Counted from the first letter of the stretch, positions 50,949-63,346 are shown. The stretch: 64,000 bases of DNA from Cricetomys ansorgei (GCA_026225945.1 JAMJFZ010001815.1:17739001-17803000), one strand, 5' to 3'. Notes: generated by a model not told the origin, from the letters alone. A program made the numbers and translations.

Positions 50949-51533
50949 GGACCTGTTGAGTCCATTAAGTGTTCATATTAAATAACCAATAAGGAGCACT
51001 ATCTCTGAGGAAGACTAATTCTCCCCTGGCCACCAATTATTAATTGTTTGCAGTTCTTCATCTAGATGTGGGGACCTGTGAGATTTTCCCCATCTACACT
51101 GTGATGTCAACTGTTTCTGGAATTGTTCAGTTGTTTAGGCAACCATGTTGTTGAGATTTAACAGTGTGCCTTCCCTGTCATAGCTAGGAAGCACAATCTT
51201 ACAGCAGACTTCCTGGTCCTCTGGCTCTTATGATCTGTTTTTCCCTCTTCAGAGTTGTTCCTTCATCCTTAGGTGCAGGAGTTATGATGTAGATATATCT
51301 TCTATGTTGCACAAGAAATCTTCTTTGATGGAGGGGTGTGAGATCTACACTTTTCAGTCGCTATAAGGATAAGTATTTATAAAGTTAGGAATTATACTTG
51401 TTTAAGAAAGTAATAAGATTATATTTTCCTCTTGATTCTCTGACTTCTCCAGCCACAGGTAGCTTGCTAGACTTAGAGTACCAGGCATGATATGATTCCT
51501 TCTGGTGAGACTAAACTCAGCTAAGTCTAGCTT
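50751..51533 (-). mobile_element. Rodent LINE-1 (Lx-like) 3' end, minus strand
   Basis: Antisense landmarks of a rodent L1 3' region: gaggaagactaattctccc, aggcaaccatgttgttgaga, gtcctctggctcttatgatc, ccttaggtgcaggagttatg, atggaggggtgtgagatcta. A TA repeat interrupts it at about 50907-50945. No coding frame survives. Confidence 0.72.
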
Positions 51534-51534
<1 letters not shown>

Positions 51535-51576
<42 letters not shown>

Positions 51577-51666
51577 TGTGTGTGTGCACGGGTGCATATG
51601 TTGTATATGTGTGTATTGTGTGTGTGCACGGGTGCATATGTTGTATATGTGTGTATTGTGTGTGTG
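51535..51666. repeat. TG microsatellite and 40-bp minisatellite
   Basis: A TG run to about 51574 leads into 2.4 exact copies of a 40-bp unit (51571-51610, 51611-51650, 51651-51666) containing gcacgggtgcatatgttg. The copies seen are identical across the shared positions. Confidence 0.95.
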
Positions 51667-52184
51667 CTTTGTTTTTCGTTGCTTTTCACTGAAGATTGAA
51701 CATAGGTTCTTACACGTAAGTATGTTCTCTACCAGGTTATTTTTATTTAATGCCTTATTTTTAAATTTAGAAAATGAAGGAAAGCTAGTGCAGTGTCATT
51801 TGAATAGTCTCTCATCCACACTGAAGAACTCAGTGTCCAAGGCACCAGACATGACAGAAAGAATCATTCTGGAACATCTGACTCAGAGTGTTGGAAATGT
51901 TAAAGTAGTTAGGATGAAGTCACTGTCCTTCATGGTGTCCCCTCTTTGTATCTTTGTCTATTCCTGTCTACATCTGTTTACTTGCATTGTTTCCACAGGC
52001 AAAGGCTGTTTTAATTCAAGAGGGCCATGAAAGGTCCAAAAGTTGTGACATTTCTGAAAGGCAATTTCCCATGACATATACAACTTACACCTATAAGCCT
52101 TTGGGAGTTTGAATGAAAACAGACTAACCAGGTTGATACTGGGGAACACAGATCCCCATTTGCTGGTTCTTAATCTCATAGTCA

Positions 52185-52302
52185 AAATTTAAAAATAATA
52201 AATTAAAAATAAATAAGTAAATAAATAAATAAAATATTTATAAACATTTTATAATAATATATAATTATATAATATAAAGAAATAAATATAAAATAAATAA
52301 AA
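52185..52302. repeat. A/T-rich AAAT/TAAA simple sequence
   Basis: Dense in aaataaat and ataat words over more than 100 nt. Confidence 0.85.
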
Positions 52303-52907
52303 GCAGATTCAAAAGGAACTTCTAATTTAGTTTTATTAGCTTGAGAGCTTGGGAGAAAAGCAGTACAAGGAAGCTGTAAATGTCAGAATCTGCCCAAAGA
52401 AGGGAAATGGACAAGAGGAAGAGAGAAAGTCAAGTGTTTTGAGTTATAGATAAATCTGCAAGGACTTTCATGGGCTTGAGGAACTGAATGAGAGAAAAAG
52501 CCTCTTGAGTATTAGGGTACTCAGGCTCTCGGGGAGGGGTAGCTTGTATTAAAAAAAAAAAACAGCTAGAAAAAGCAAAAGGAAAAGGAATACCTTTCAA
52601 CTTAGAACTCAGAAACAAAGCAATCCTAGCAGTGAGGATCTGCCAGCAACTGCAATGAGGAAGAGCTTTCTTTCTGGTCATAAGGACACAATTACTCCTC
52701 CTTACTATGTCTTCAGGTGTTAGCAGCTCTCCTAAAGGATACTCCTTTTTCTACATGATTGACAGGCCCTCCTGAATTAACTTGGAAGTTGACAGGTTTA
52801 TTTTGTAATCTCATAATCCTGTAGACAGTTTAGAATGTCATGTGTCTACCTGGTCTAGAGGGATGAATCAGATCCCATTCTTTTAACCAAAAACTTGTAC
52901 AGCAGAT

Positions 52908-53058
52908 TTGTTTGGTTTGGTTCTTTGAGACAGGGTTTCTCTGTGTAGGCCTGGCTGTCCTGGAACTAGCTCTGTAGACCAGTCTGACCTTGAACTCAGA
53001 GATCTGCCTATTTCTGCCTCCCAAACATTGGGATTAAAGCCATGCACCTCCATGGCTT
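52908..53058 (-). mobile_element. B1 SINE, minus strand
   Basis: gagacagggtttctctgtgt, aggcctggctgtcctggaac, tagctctgtagaccagtctg, gggattaaagcc. Its 3' region is the standard murid form rather than the gttacaac form seen in other copies. Confidence 0.95.
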
Positions 53059-53065
53059 TTCTTTT

Positions 53066-53310
53066 TAGATTTTATTTTTAATTGACAAATAATAATGGCA
53101 TATATTTATGGATTGCAAAGTGATGAATTGGTACATGTGTACTCTATAAAATGACTAAATCATATTAATTAGCACAACATGTATTACACCAAAATTCATT
53201 TAGACAGGAAAAATAAATTTCAATGATCTATTGCCCACAATTATGACTATAGTAAATAATAATAAGCTTTACTTCTCCAAACTGCTAGATGAGTATATTC
53301 CAAATGTAAA
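53066..53310 (-). mobile_element. Old mammalian L1 3' UTR fragment, minus strand
   Basis: Antisense L1M-type blocks: tttaattgacaaataata, atatttatggattgcaaagt, tggtacatgtgtac, then ttatgactatagtaaataat. Old and diverged. Confidence 0.55.
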
Positions 53311-53334
53311 ATGTTACCCACCATTGTATTTGTT

Positions 53335-53455
53335 TTTAAAATATTTTTTAATTTATTATTATGGGGTAGGGGAACATGTCATGGAATATGTGTGGACATC
53401 AGAGAACAAATTTTTGGAGCCATTTTTTTCCATCTCTACTTGGGTTCTTGAGTAA
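53335..53455 (-). mobile_element. B3 SINE fragment, minus strand
   Basis: aacatgtcatggaatatgtg, gacatcagagaacaaatttt, tggagcca, ctacttgggttcttgag match the reverse complement of the B3 3' half; the head is missing. Confidence 0.6.
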
Positions 53456-54412
53456 AGTCTGGAAAAGAATAGGCATTTTATGTCACAAAGTACATGTTTA
53501 CATGCTATTTAAACAGTGTGGTCTTTCTTTCGGGTCTTTTACATGCATATCTACATACGACTCCACAATCACATGGCTTTAATATTAGTATCTAAAACCT
53601 CCAACCTGGTGTTAGCTTTTAGTGATACAGTGAGTCACACAGGTTACCTTCAGATACTACAGCGTGCCTCTGCATCTGAGCCAGTGTCTCCAACAAGTTC
53701 CAGCCAGCCTTGGTGCTTGGCAGAAGAGGAGTGAATAATGTTCCAGCTGTTTTCTTTGCCAAGAGACTTTTTTTTTCTCACAAGCTAATTTTGTATTCTT
53801 TCTGTAAGGCTTCCCTGAACCCTTCTCTGCCCTCATCTCCATCAGCAAGAGTATATTACTAGAGTTAGATATATTTAAAGCATTCCATTAAGGGAAAAGA
53901 ATCCAATCATGAATACCACTGTAAAACCATTCCGAGGTGTAAGAGGATGGCAAGTCCTCTGTACACAGAAAAGGAAAATAGAGAATCATTTAAATGGCAC
54001 ACACTGACCATGCTGGCCATATAACCCACTATTGAGTAAATACACGTTTTGGTTGGTGTTGAAACAGGGGAAATCTAGCAGAAAATAATGGATCCATTTT
54101 AAGGTACAATATAGAACATCTGTAGAAGTGGTCAGGGCATCAGGGGTTGAGACACAGCTCTACTCTGTCACCTCCATCGGCTGAATTGTACCCTTAAAAT
54201 TTAGGGACTTCCCTATGGGTGAAATAGGATCAGTGTCACAATATCAAAAAGACTTTTTTGGGCCAGTGTAAGGGAGAGTTGTGATTTAATAAAACTACAA
54301 AGAAAAGTAGGTTGGGAAGGAATAAAACACACATGAGAGCATGGGTGTGGGATTCTCAAAGAAGAGTCACAGTTTATTAAAAGATATTTTAAAGACATAT
54401 CCCATAGTGGTG

Positions 54413-54413
<1 letters not shown>

Positions 54414-54457
<44 letters not shown>

Positions 54458-54637
54458 GTGTGTGTGTCTGTGTGTGTGTACTCAGTGTGTACAACTGCCC
54501 ACAGTGGCCAGAAGAGAACGTTGGACACTCTGTAATTAAGGTATTTTTGAGCTGTCTGATGTGGATGCTGGGAGCCATACTTCTGTCCTACAAGAGCAGT
54601 AACTTCTCTAAGAGCTGAATCATCTCTCCAGCCCCCC
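54414..54637 (-). mobile_element. B2 SINE, minus strand, with TG microsatellite
   Basis: TG run at 54414-54478, then gtggccagaagagaacgttg, gatgctgggagccatacttc, caagagcagtaacttctcta, gagctgaatcatctctccag. The microsatellite corresponds to the SINE's CA-rich 3' end. Confidence 0.92.
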
Positions 54638-56152
54638 CACAAGGACTTTTTAATACACATTTAAGCTAGTAGTATAGGAGAAAGACGTTCAGAAAAAGAA
54701 CAAGACCCATTTGTGAGTATGGGCTTCTCAAGGGAGAGAAACAACTCAAACATCCCAGTGCCGAACCTATATGAGATCTTGGGAAACTCTTGGATTTCGT
54801 TGAGTAATGGGCTTCTATTGGAGCCTTCATACTCCTACAGCAGGATTCAGTGGGGTGACAGAAGGGGTTTCATATCTGTCTTTTACTCTGGTCAGGGTTT
54901 CTGGTTAGATTTCTAGCACATCTCAGCTTTACAGCTGGGAAGAAGAGAAAGGCCTCAAGCAAGTGTTAATTGTTCTGGAGTTCTTGATTATTCTCAGGAT
55001 CCCAGGGGCTTCAACAAGACTGCAAAGTGAGAGACTACTTTTGATTCTCAAAGCTCCTAAAATTTCCCCCATTTTTCTGTCTCGTTTTGTTATTAGGAAA
55101 TTTGATCCATGTGCTTTAAAAAATATTTAAATATGTGTAACCAAGAATTTTTAAATGGATTTGAATTGTACTATTTTGAATGGAGCCCACAGAGGCAGAT
55201 TATTTGTTTTGATTATTTTTTTTAAAAAAACCCAAAAAACACTTGACAATAACAGTATATATTTTCCAAACTTTTTCAAATGTATGCAGCTTAACTGCAT
55301 TTAAGTGTCAATTATATAGACAGTTTGGTAAATTAGTCTTTAGCCCATCTGTCCCATGTACCTGACAATTCTTGTTAGTTAATGAATTTAAAGCCAGCTT
55401 GTATAGGTTACTTCCCAGCTTGCTCACATTCTGCTTGTTCCTGTCACTACATTTTGCTGCTGCTGTCTGTAAGGTTTACCATTCCAGTGCTGATTTCTGT
55501 AAATTCTTCAAAACAGATCTTATAGCGGACTCACTTTGACAGAAGTGTCTGAAAATTGTTAACAACTATTATGCAAGTAGCTTCTTAGCAGAACCATTCA
55601 GCCAGTGTTAGGGGTTACTTTGTTGTTTTTAAGATTTTATTCATTGTTCTTGCTTCATACTTTCCTTCTTATTTCTTATGTAACTGGGTCTACCTAATTA
55701 TTACAATAATTGCACTTTGTGCTCTGTGTACTTCCTACACTTCAGATGTTTAACTGTTGTCCATGGTGCTTAAGTTCATAGCAACTACACTAGCCAATCA
55801 ATCCAGAGAAGTATTTGCCTACTTTGTGCAAGCAAAGTACGCTGGTATATTTCATACCAGTATTAACTCTTATTGTGTGGTTTTAAATTTTCATAAGGAC
55901 AGGAACTGGGAGAATCATGCAACAGCCTCTGGAGGTAAATGGATGGGAAAGATGGAGTATAATACTTGAGAGTAGACAATGATGTAAAGTAAAACAACAA
56001 GAAGCATTCCCATCTTTATAGTATTATCTAAAGTTTTTTTGGGTTCTAAAATGGAAAAGGATAGCCAGTGCTTCAAGATTAGATTGTATTTGTTTTCTAA
56101 TAGTATTTTCTCTTGTTTTAACTAAATTTAAATAAATTAAAAATATCAAACA

Positions 56153-56373
56153 CTGCGTCTGGAAAGATACCTCAGCAGTTAAGAACACTGGTCTCTCTCT
56201 CAAAGGAACCAGATTCCAGTCTCAGAACCCAAATGGCAGTTCACAACTGTTGGTAACTCCAGTTCTAGAGGGTCCAATGCCTGTTTCTGGACATCTCAGG
56301 CCGCAGACATACATGTACACAAACATGTATTCAGACAAACCACTCATATATGTAACATTTATTTTTAAATAAA
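56153..56373 (+). mobile_element. B2 SINE, plus strand
   Basis: ggaaagatacctcagcagtt, aagaacactggtctctctct, ccagattccagtctcag, caaatggcagttcacaactg, ending in a TTTAAATAAA tail. Confidence 0.92.
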
Positions 56374-56378
56374 GCATA

Positions 56379-56560
56379 CAGCTGAGCGGTGGTGGCGCAT
56401 GCCTTTAATTCCAGCACTCAGGAGACAGAGGTAGGCGGATCTCTGTGAGTTCGAGGCCAGCCTAGTCTACAGAATGAATTACAGGACAACCAGAGTTACA
56501 ACAGAGAAACCCTGTCTCAGGGGGAAAAAAAAAACAAGCAAAAATAAATAAAATAAATTA
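56379..56560 (+). mobile_element. B1 SINE, plus strand
   Basis: gctgagcggtggtggcgcat, gcctttaattccagcactca, gttcgaggccagcctagtct, ccagagttacaacagagaaa, ccctgtctca, then a long A-rich tail. One of the least diverged copies, inserted directly after a B2. Confidence 0.96.
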
Positions 56561-57851
56561 TGCAATAAGTATCTTGTGTCTATAGGGAGGTTTAAATTAA
56601 TGCAAATTTCTAAAAGCAGATTCCTGAGCTATACTTGGTTTTAATCCTCATGAAAAGTACACATCCAGATTCTCTCCTTTATTGTGATAAACCAAGGATT
56701 ATGAGCTCCTTTGAATAAAATATTACACAAATACAATATAACTATATAACACTTTAGCTATTTAGAGGTTATCAGTAGATTGATGTATGTAAGAAGCAAT
56801 ATGAGTAATACCACTGCAGTTCAGAAGGAGATTACCAACTAGCTGATAAAATCTTTCGTTTGCATTATTATAAATATGTCTTCTAAATTTGAGAGGAAAT
56901 AGTACCATTTTGCTCTGCACAGATCGGACACAAGTGATGATTTCTCCAGATGGACTTTTAAGATATGCCTCAGGAAATGTGCATCATGAAGAATTAGGAA
57001 ACACGAAACCTCAGAATGTATTTAATGGATATGTAAAAGTGCTTTGTGAGCATGATAGAATTTTTTAGATACGTAAATATTTTATAGAAAGAACTGAGTT
57101 AGTTTCAAGGGCAAAAACTAAGGACCCAGTGTGAAGAGACAAACAGGAAGAAAGCATTTTCCAACGTCATCACTCTTCAAAGCAAATTACTTAGATTGAC
57201 TCGGTTTAGAAAATGCATTGTATTAATCTAAAGTACATGATTAGTACATAGTTATGCAGATGCATAAAACCTAGCACTTCCTTTCCTTAGAATTTCCTTA
57301 CACATGACCTCACTGAACTATGACCTGTTGATTAAAGTTCTGTTTGCTACCAGCCTCTGGAAATGGACAGTTAGCACAATCCCCTATGAATAGTAATTAC
57401 CAACTAGTAATAACCAACTAGAAGATGACGTGGCGTGGTACGTGCACATGTGTAATGCTGGGCATTTCCCTCTGAACAAGTGTTGTAAATACCTTAGTCT
57501 TCATAAAGAATGCAAGTCACCAATTATAACCAGCGAAATAAATGTGACATAGAAATCACCATAACATGGATCAACAAGATATGAGATGTTCAGTTTTCCT
57601 TTTTAACAAACTAAACACCAATTATAGTTGGAATAAAATTATTGCTTTGCCAGAATTTCATAAAATGAGTCACCAAATCTATGAGAAAGAAAACGTAAAT
57701 TTCTTACAGAAAAAAAAAATCCTTTGTGGTGTATCTTTAATGTGTCTTTTAATATAAGATTGGAAAGCCATCTTTCATTTTTGTATTTCACATAATTCAT
57801 GAGTTTTTATACGGATGCTCATGGTATATGTTATTCTCTGCTTATTTTTAG

Positions 57852-57895
57852 GGCACGTTGAATCCCTATTGTGTGTTATGGGATGACTCAAAATC
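57852..57895 (+). CDS. Adgrb3: ADGRB3 (BAI3) internal exon f, start of GPS motif
   Basis: A short 44-nt exon between cttatttttag and gtaagt. It encodes GTLNPYCVLWDDSK and ends with TC, the first two bases of a Ser codon. The Cys-x-x-Trp is the first Cys/Trp pair of the GPS region of adhesion GPCRs. The remaining GPS cysteines and the cleavage-site strand must be in the next exon, which I did not find before position 64000. At 44 nt it is near microexon size, but phases 0 and 2 mean skipping it would shift the frame, so it is expected to be constitutive. Confidence 0.94.
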
Positions 57896-59894
57896 GTAAG
57901 TGGCAGATGTTTTACAATATTACATTGTGATAAATATTCAAAGTACATTAAATTATAGTAGCTATCTGGGCGTTAACTGGACTATAATTCAGTGGGATAT
58001 GAGTTTTATCCTGAAGACACTCTCTGTCTTGAGTCTGTAGGGTGGCACGATCAATGTGTTTCTGTACTGATGATGCTATCAGTTACTTCTCCAGACAGGA
58101 TTGTACAATGTGTGAGGCATACTGGGATGCAAACTCTATGGGAATTTTTAGAGCTTTGATATTTCAGAATCATCAAAACTCAAATGTTGTTTCCATGTCA
58201 CGCCTCAGTAATTCAGATTAGCATCAGAAAAACACAATCTCTCTGATTATTTAATAAAATCACGCATGGCCTGGAGTCTGTTGTCAGAGTAATAAAAAAA
58301 TGGACATTGCAAAGGGTACTGCTATTAAATTGAGTGAATTTTAATATTAGTCACATATTTTATGAACTCATGCAGACAAAAGGATGTAATGGCACTAAAT
58401 GAGCATGAGTGATTCTTCCATGTTTTTATTGTTGCTCTTATAATTAATTGCAGTGTCTGGTTAAGCTCATCACCAGTGCAATGATAACTCTGAGGTTTTG
58501 ATGTGGGAAGGTAAAAAATACATAGTTAATTCTTAGACTCCTGTGTATTTCAAACTTTTTGTTTTTCTTTCTTGCTTTGTTTTGTTTTCTTGAATAGGGA
58601 ACCAATAAATGCCAAATGAATCCCACAGATAATATTACCAGATGTGTGTTCTTGGAGTATTTTCTCGGTGTCATTCTAAATATAATCTATCTCTGAGATT
58701 TTTATGATATTACAGTATCTCACTAGAGTGTCTAAAGGGGAGTTGTAAAATTCTAGGAAAGTTCATCCCCAGAGAAGCTTTTAAGATTAGTTTTTATCAT
58801 GAGGACAAAGAAGTCAGTAAGATTAATTATTCGGGTCATAATTTCTGACATTTTAGGGGTTGTCTTCTTGAAGCCCTAGTGCCAAAAGGAGAAATCAAAC
58901 TCTCTCTGGTGATAACATGGGCCAAATGCTCTGATACATGTCATTGGTGGTTTCGTTTCAAAAATTTTGTTGAGAAATTTATGGTAGTAAAATTTTCTCA
59001 AACATTGCTGTCTCAACCAATAGTTAGAGAAAATGTTGGTTGTGTATGCTAAGGAGCTATTTGGGGTTTTGTGGCCAAAAGAAGGGTAAAGGCTGCAACA
59101 ATTCTAAATGAATGTTTTCTACTTAAAAAAAAAAAAGTGGCATTTTAAATTCTTTATTGTAGCTATTTGTGTAGGTATGTGAGCAATAAGCAACTTTGAT
59201 TTAGTTTTTCTTTTTACTCTTTTACCGAATAGAATACACTTGTATATTGAAGCCCAAAAGGTGTTAATTAAAAAAAAAAAAAATCTCATCGGGACTACTA
59301 ACATGACTCTTCTAATATGACAAGAAGCATCTCCGGTTTGATCTATCCTTTTAGTTTCCTTTCAGAAAGCAGGTGTTAGTTTTAATTTATAAAGCCATTG
59401 CTGTCTGAGGTCTATGTTAAATCAACCGCTCTATTTTCTGCACGTCTTTGTGAGTTGACTTGTACCCATCTCAAAGAACATCAGTAGATTGACAAAAGAA
59501 AACTTACACAGTCTTTTATGAAAACTGTTGAGGAGGGGAGGTATGCTTCCTTGGATCACAAAACAGATCATCTCGGGAGATCAGTGTAATTCTTACTTAC
59601 TTCCCTGATAAATCTGTTAAGGGATCAAAAACTCTGCCACTGTGACAGAATTTATCTCATCACACTTTTTACCAAAACGTTTCTTTGCAAAATTCTTTCC
59701 TAGTTTAGTTTTAGACAGTGAAGGGCAAGGCAATTCAATACCTTCTTTTCACATCTATTCGATTTTAATTATATTTCATGTTAAGGTATATAATTATTTC
59801 AGTTATACAATGATTAAATTCAAGGGTAGATTTTTCTAAGGGAAGTTAATAGTGATATTTCTTTCTATATAGGATGGGGATTCATAAAAAATCA

Positions 59895-60056
59895 TTAGTT
59901 TCTTTGTTTATTTGTTTGTTTGTTTGAGACAAGGTCTCACTATGTAGTCCTTGGTGCACTGGAACTGTTTGTGTAGACCAGGCTATTCTCAAATGCACAG
60001 AGATCCTTCTGCCTCTGCCTCTCAAATGCAAGGATTGGTCTACCCTGCCAAGCTTA
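59895..60056 (-). mobile_element. B1 SINE, minus strand, diverged
   Basis: A TTTG-repeat tail (ttgtttgtttgtttgagaca) followed by aggtctcactatgtagtcct, gtgtagaccaggctattctc, cagagatccttctgcctctg. Confidence 0.85.
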
Positions 60057-60507
60057 AATGATAAATTTAAGATGGTGTTAGTGAAGTTGGAATTACACAA
60101 TGTTTTGATTTTAGTTCATCAGACCGCTATATTTAAAAAAAATTTTTAAATATTGTTAATTATAAAACCAATGTACAATTGTGTATTATTTGCACATCTT
60201 TAAACGTGCTGCTAAGGTAAAACATCCCATGGATCTTGCTTTGGGTCCCTGTATCTACTCTCCACCAAAGTCATCCCTGCTGTTCATAATTTCTGAACCC
60301 ATGTATACATTTACATGAGTGTGCAGTCATAGATATCAACACTAATTTTATATTTGTGTTAGATTGCATGTAATGCTTGAGAGTGTCAATTTTAAATTCA
60401 ACTGTCTTCGAAGTGTTTGTAGTTTACTATTCATTGAATTCCTCAATACTGGCTACATAGTATAGACATCTCATAATTTATATAGTATTTCTATATTGAG
60501 GCCTGGT

Positions 60508-60640
60508 TCCCAATCCTATGGATGTAGATTTATAATCTGAGCTACTTAGGAGGCCAGGACAAGAGGATTATTGCTATAGTTAACATTACATTTAAAGTTT
60601 AGACTTGCTATGCTTAAGATGTAATATATAAAACAAAAAT
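60508..60640 (+). mobile_element. Degenerate SINE-like sequence
   Basis: tataatctgagctacttagg, aggccaggacaagagga, then an A-rich end, recalling proto-B1. Weak. Confidence 0.4.
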
Positions 60641-61741
60641 TTTTCCATCATATAAGCTCCTGGCTTGTACAGCTGTACCCTAGAACCCACTTTCCTTTTT
60701 CCCTAGACACTGAAAGACTATTCTTAAATCCACTGATCTTGGTAAATTTGCTAATATTGCAAGACAGTAGATCACAAGCATAACTGCTATTTCTGCTTTT
60801 GTAATTGAACTTGTTTATTCTGCTCAAAAAGATAACTAGGACAATAGCAAAACATAGATGTTAAAATAAGACCCTGCCTACATGTAGACAGAATGCATGT
60901 GTATAGTAGTTTCTGCCTTTATAAACCCTGAGCTGATAAGGATCGCAAGTTTAAGACCTGCGTGTCTCAAAATAAAATACTTGCATGCCTAACTTACTGA
61001 AATCTTCATAAATCTGTTAGCATATAAATAAATGATTTTTAACTGGTAAAGTTTAAATAAATACCTCAAGTATTAACAGCCCACTAACTAATTAACGTGT
61101 CCACTAGCATAATTTCTTAACATGACACCTAAGAAGGGTAAAAAATGTTTTGTTTTGTTGTTTATTTCTTTTTTGTTTATGCATTTTTTCTGTTTGTGGT
61201 TGTTTGTTTGTTTTTGCCTTGACCCTCTTTCATAGAGGTTGGTAAAATCCTGCCTGTGGCATCAGTCCTTACCGTTTTCTATTTTTGTAAATGAAGTTTG
61301 GTCAGACTGGTCCTGCTTTCTTGATTCTGTGTTGTCTGTGGCTGTTGTGCTATAGCAATAGAACTGACTCTCAGAGAAGCCACAGTTCCCACAAATACTA
61401 AAATATATAGTCTTTAACTCTTTTATATGTTAAACAAATGCCCCACCCCTGCCCAAAACAACGCTTTCCAGCTTTTTTCCTCTTTTGGCATTCAGGAACA
61501 TTGATTATAGTTCACATCAGGATGAATTAATGAAACTGTTTGCAAGCTTGGGTCAGTATAGGGCACCCAGGGGTAGAGAGAATCGATGTTTCATTACTTC
61601 TGGGATCCCTCATCTTTACAAGTACAGCTTCTCCCATAATCTGTCACATCTTCTTCTAGAATTCTGAATGCTTTCTCTCGACCTCCTTGCCTCATAACCT
61701 CTCTTTGCTGTTTCTGCTCAGCACTATGACTTTTTGTTCCT

Positions 61742-62095
61742 CTGTGGTGATTTGGGTATAATTCGAGTTCATGTGTTGAAGGTAAATTTCAATCGTGTAG
61801 TATCAAGAAGGTGGAAACTGTGACTCTGGTGCTCAGAGGTGGAGGCCTTTGGATATGATGAGTAACAGATAAGACCATCTCAGTGAACTTCATGACCGCA
61901 TGCTGGTGGCTTCATACAAAGAGAACATGACCAGAGGAGGCACCCATGTGTGCTATGTGTGAGCTCTGCCTTGTGATACCTGGCGGTGCCACCTCAAAAC
62001 TACCAGACCAGATACAGGCTCCTAACCTTCTTCTTCTTCTTGAATTAAGTTCTATTATGTCTTACGTTATTCAGCCTCAGACATATTGTTATAGT
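61742..62095 (+). mobile_element. MaLR (ERVL-MaLR) LTR remnant
   Basis: Order of an MLT/MST-type LTR: gtggtgatttgggtataatt, gttcatgtgttgaaggtaaa, ggtggaggcctttggatatg, gagctctgccttgtgatacc, gaattaagttctattatgtc, cagcctcagacatattgtta. It is a solitary, non-coding, diverged LTR. A CTT repeat sits inside at 62031-62042. Confidence 0.65.
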
Positions 62096-62179
62096 GATTT
62101 AAAAGGGCACATGTGTAGTCTCTCATTTGTCCATTTTAATGGTACATTCCGTTTACTAACTCTCTCTTCAGGATTTACT

Positions 62180-62258
62180 AATGGTTATGAGCCACCATTT
62201 AGGGTCCTCTGGAAGAGTAGCCAGCACTCTTATCCACTTAGCCGTGTCTCCAGCCCAA
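62180..62258 (-). mobile_element. B2 SINE 5' fragment, minus strand
   Basis: ggttatgagccaccatttag, ggtcctctggaagagtagcc, agcactcttatccacttagc, cgtgtctccagccc: reverse complement of a B2 head, truncated. Confidence 0.85.
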
Positions 62259-62769
62259 ATTTATTAGTGTTTATGTCTTTTTTTAAGTCAGTAAATACAG
62301 TTGATTTCATTTCTGACTAAAAATTTGCACTTCAAGCATTTATAGATCCATTTCTACTCTCCTTTTCCATCAAATTCTGACTCACAATACTTTATTTTCT
62401 AGTGTACTGGCTTCTGAAATGTTAATTGGCTTTTGCAAATTATGACTGAGAATTTTTTTTTTTTTGAGGCCGAGGATGAAGGCCCATTTCCCAAAGGCTG
62501 AGTGATTCTGTCCTATGCTTGGTAATACTACCTGAACTCAGAATCCCTCAAACTAGATTGAGTCTAGGTGTTCCTGGACCAGCTCAGCGTTGTGAATACA
62601 AGCTGTGTGCCCACTAGAGGGTAGGATCATAATTTTTACTTGTAGTGCAAAAAAAAAATTTTAGCAGAATTCAAATGCCAGATTTGTTCTTTAAAGGTCT
62701 TATTTCCAGGATTAGGGAATCTAAACTACTGTCATCTCACAAGTCTGTTAAACAGCACATGAATATCAC

Positions 62770-62795
62770 GCAGTATTTCCCTCGGGAAATACTGC
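62770..62795. repeat. Perfect 12-bp inverted repeat
   Basis: gcagtatttccc at 62770-62781 and gggaaatactgc at 62784-62795 are exact reverse complements separated by tc. Outside any repeat I recognise. Confidence 0.95.
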
Positions 62796-63153
62796 TTCAA
62801 AGTGTCTTGTGAATGTATGTTTCATAGCCTTTATATTTTTTGCTCAGTACAGCAGCAATCGAAAATTCCCATCTGTATTTAAAAATTTGAAGACAAGAAG
62901 TGTGCTACATTAATGTTTGTAAATTCTTGCTTTCTAACAGATTTTGTGATCGTACTCTGTATATTCACTAACTCATTTGACAAGTATTTCTTGAGAACCT
63001 ATTGTGTGTTCCATTGTTGAAAGTCTTGACAGGCCTATCAGTGAACATCCCCAAATACCCGCCATATAGGGCTTAAATAGGACCAGGTTTGTGAGAGAAA
63101 GATACAAATGTAAGCATCATAGGTAAGCTATACTGTTGCGTTAAGATCAGTAA

Positions 63154-63346
63154 AGAATGTAGCTTTGCCGAGTGGTGGTGGCACATGCCTTTAATCCCAG
63201 CACTCAGAAGGCAAAGGCAAATGAATCTCTGTGAGTTCGAGGCCAGCCTGGTCTAAAGACTGAGTTCCAGGACAGTCCGAGTTACAACAGAGAAACCCTG
63301 TCTCAAAAAAAGAAAGAAAAATATTTTAAAAAAGAGAATGTAACTT
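63154..63346 (+). mobile_element. B1 SINE with target-site duplication
   Basis: B1 body 63166-63334 (ccgagtggtggtggcacatg, cctttaatcccagcactcag, gaggccagcctggtctaaag, cgagttacaacagagaaacc). Flanking direct repeats agaatgtagctt (63154-63165) and agaatgtaactt (63335-63346) differ at one base, which marks the insertion site. Confidence 0.95.

Larger units (their letters stand above)
43274..57851 (+). other. ADGRB3 intron e-f, 14578 nt
   Basis: Runs from gtaagt to cttatttttag. Repeats cluster at 43640-43858, 48583-54640 and 56153-56560. Tracts 43860-44990, 45300-48580, 49110-50680, 51670-52180, 53460-54410, 54640-56150 and 56565-57851 hold no feature I can name. Confidence 0.85.

Noticed and set aside
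51539..52030. 163-residue frame, the longest in the window
   Set aside because: Its first third is a TG/minisatellite translation (Cys-Val repeats). The remainder matches nothing I recognise and there are no splice or start features.
54213..54578. 121-residue minus-strand frame
   Set aside because: Runs through the TG repeat and a B2 SINE.
61946..62320. 124-residue plus-strand frame
   Set aside because: Crosses a MaLR LTR relic and a B2 fragment; not a gene.
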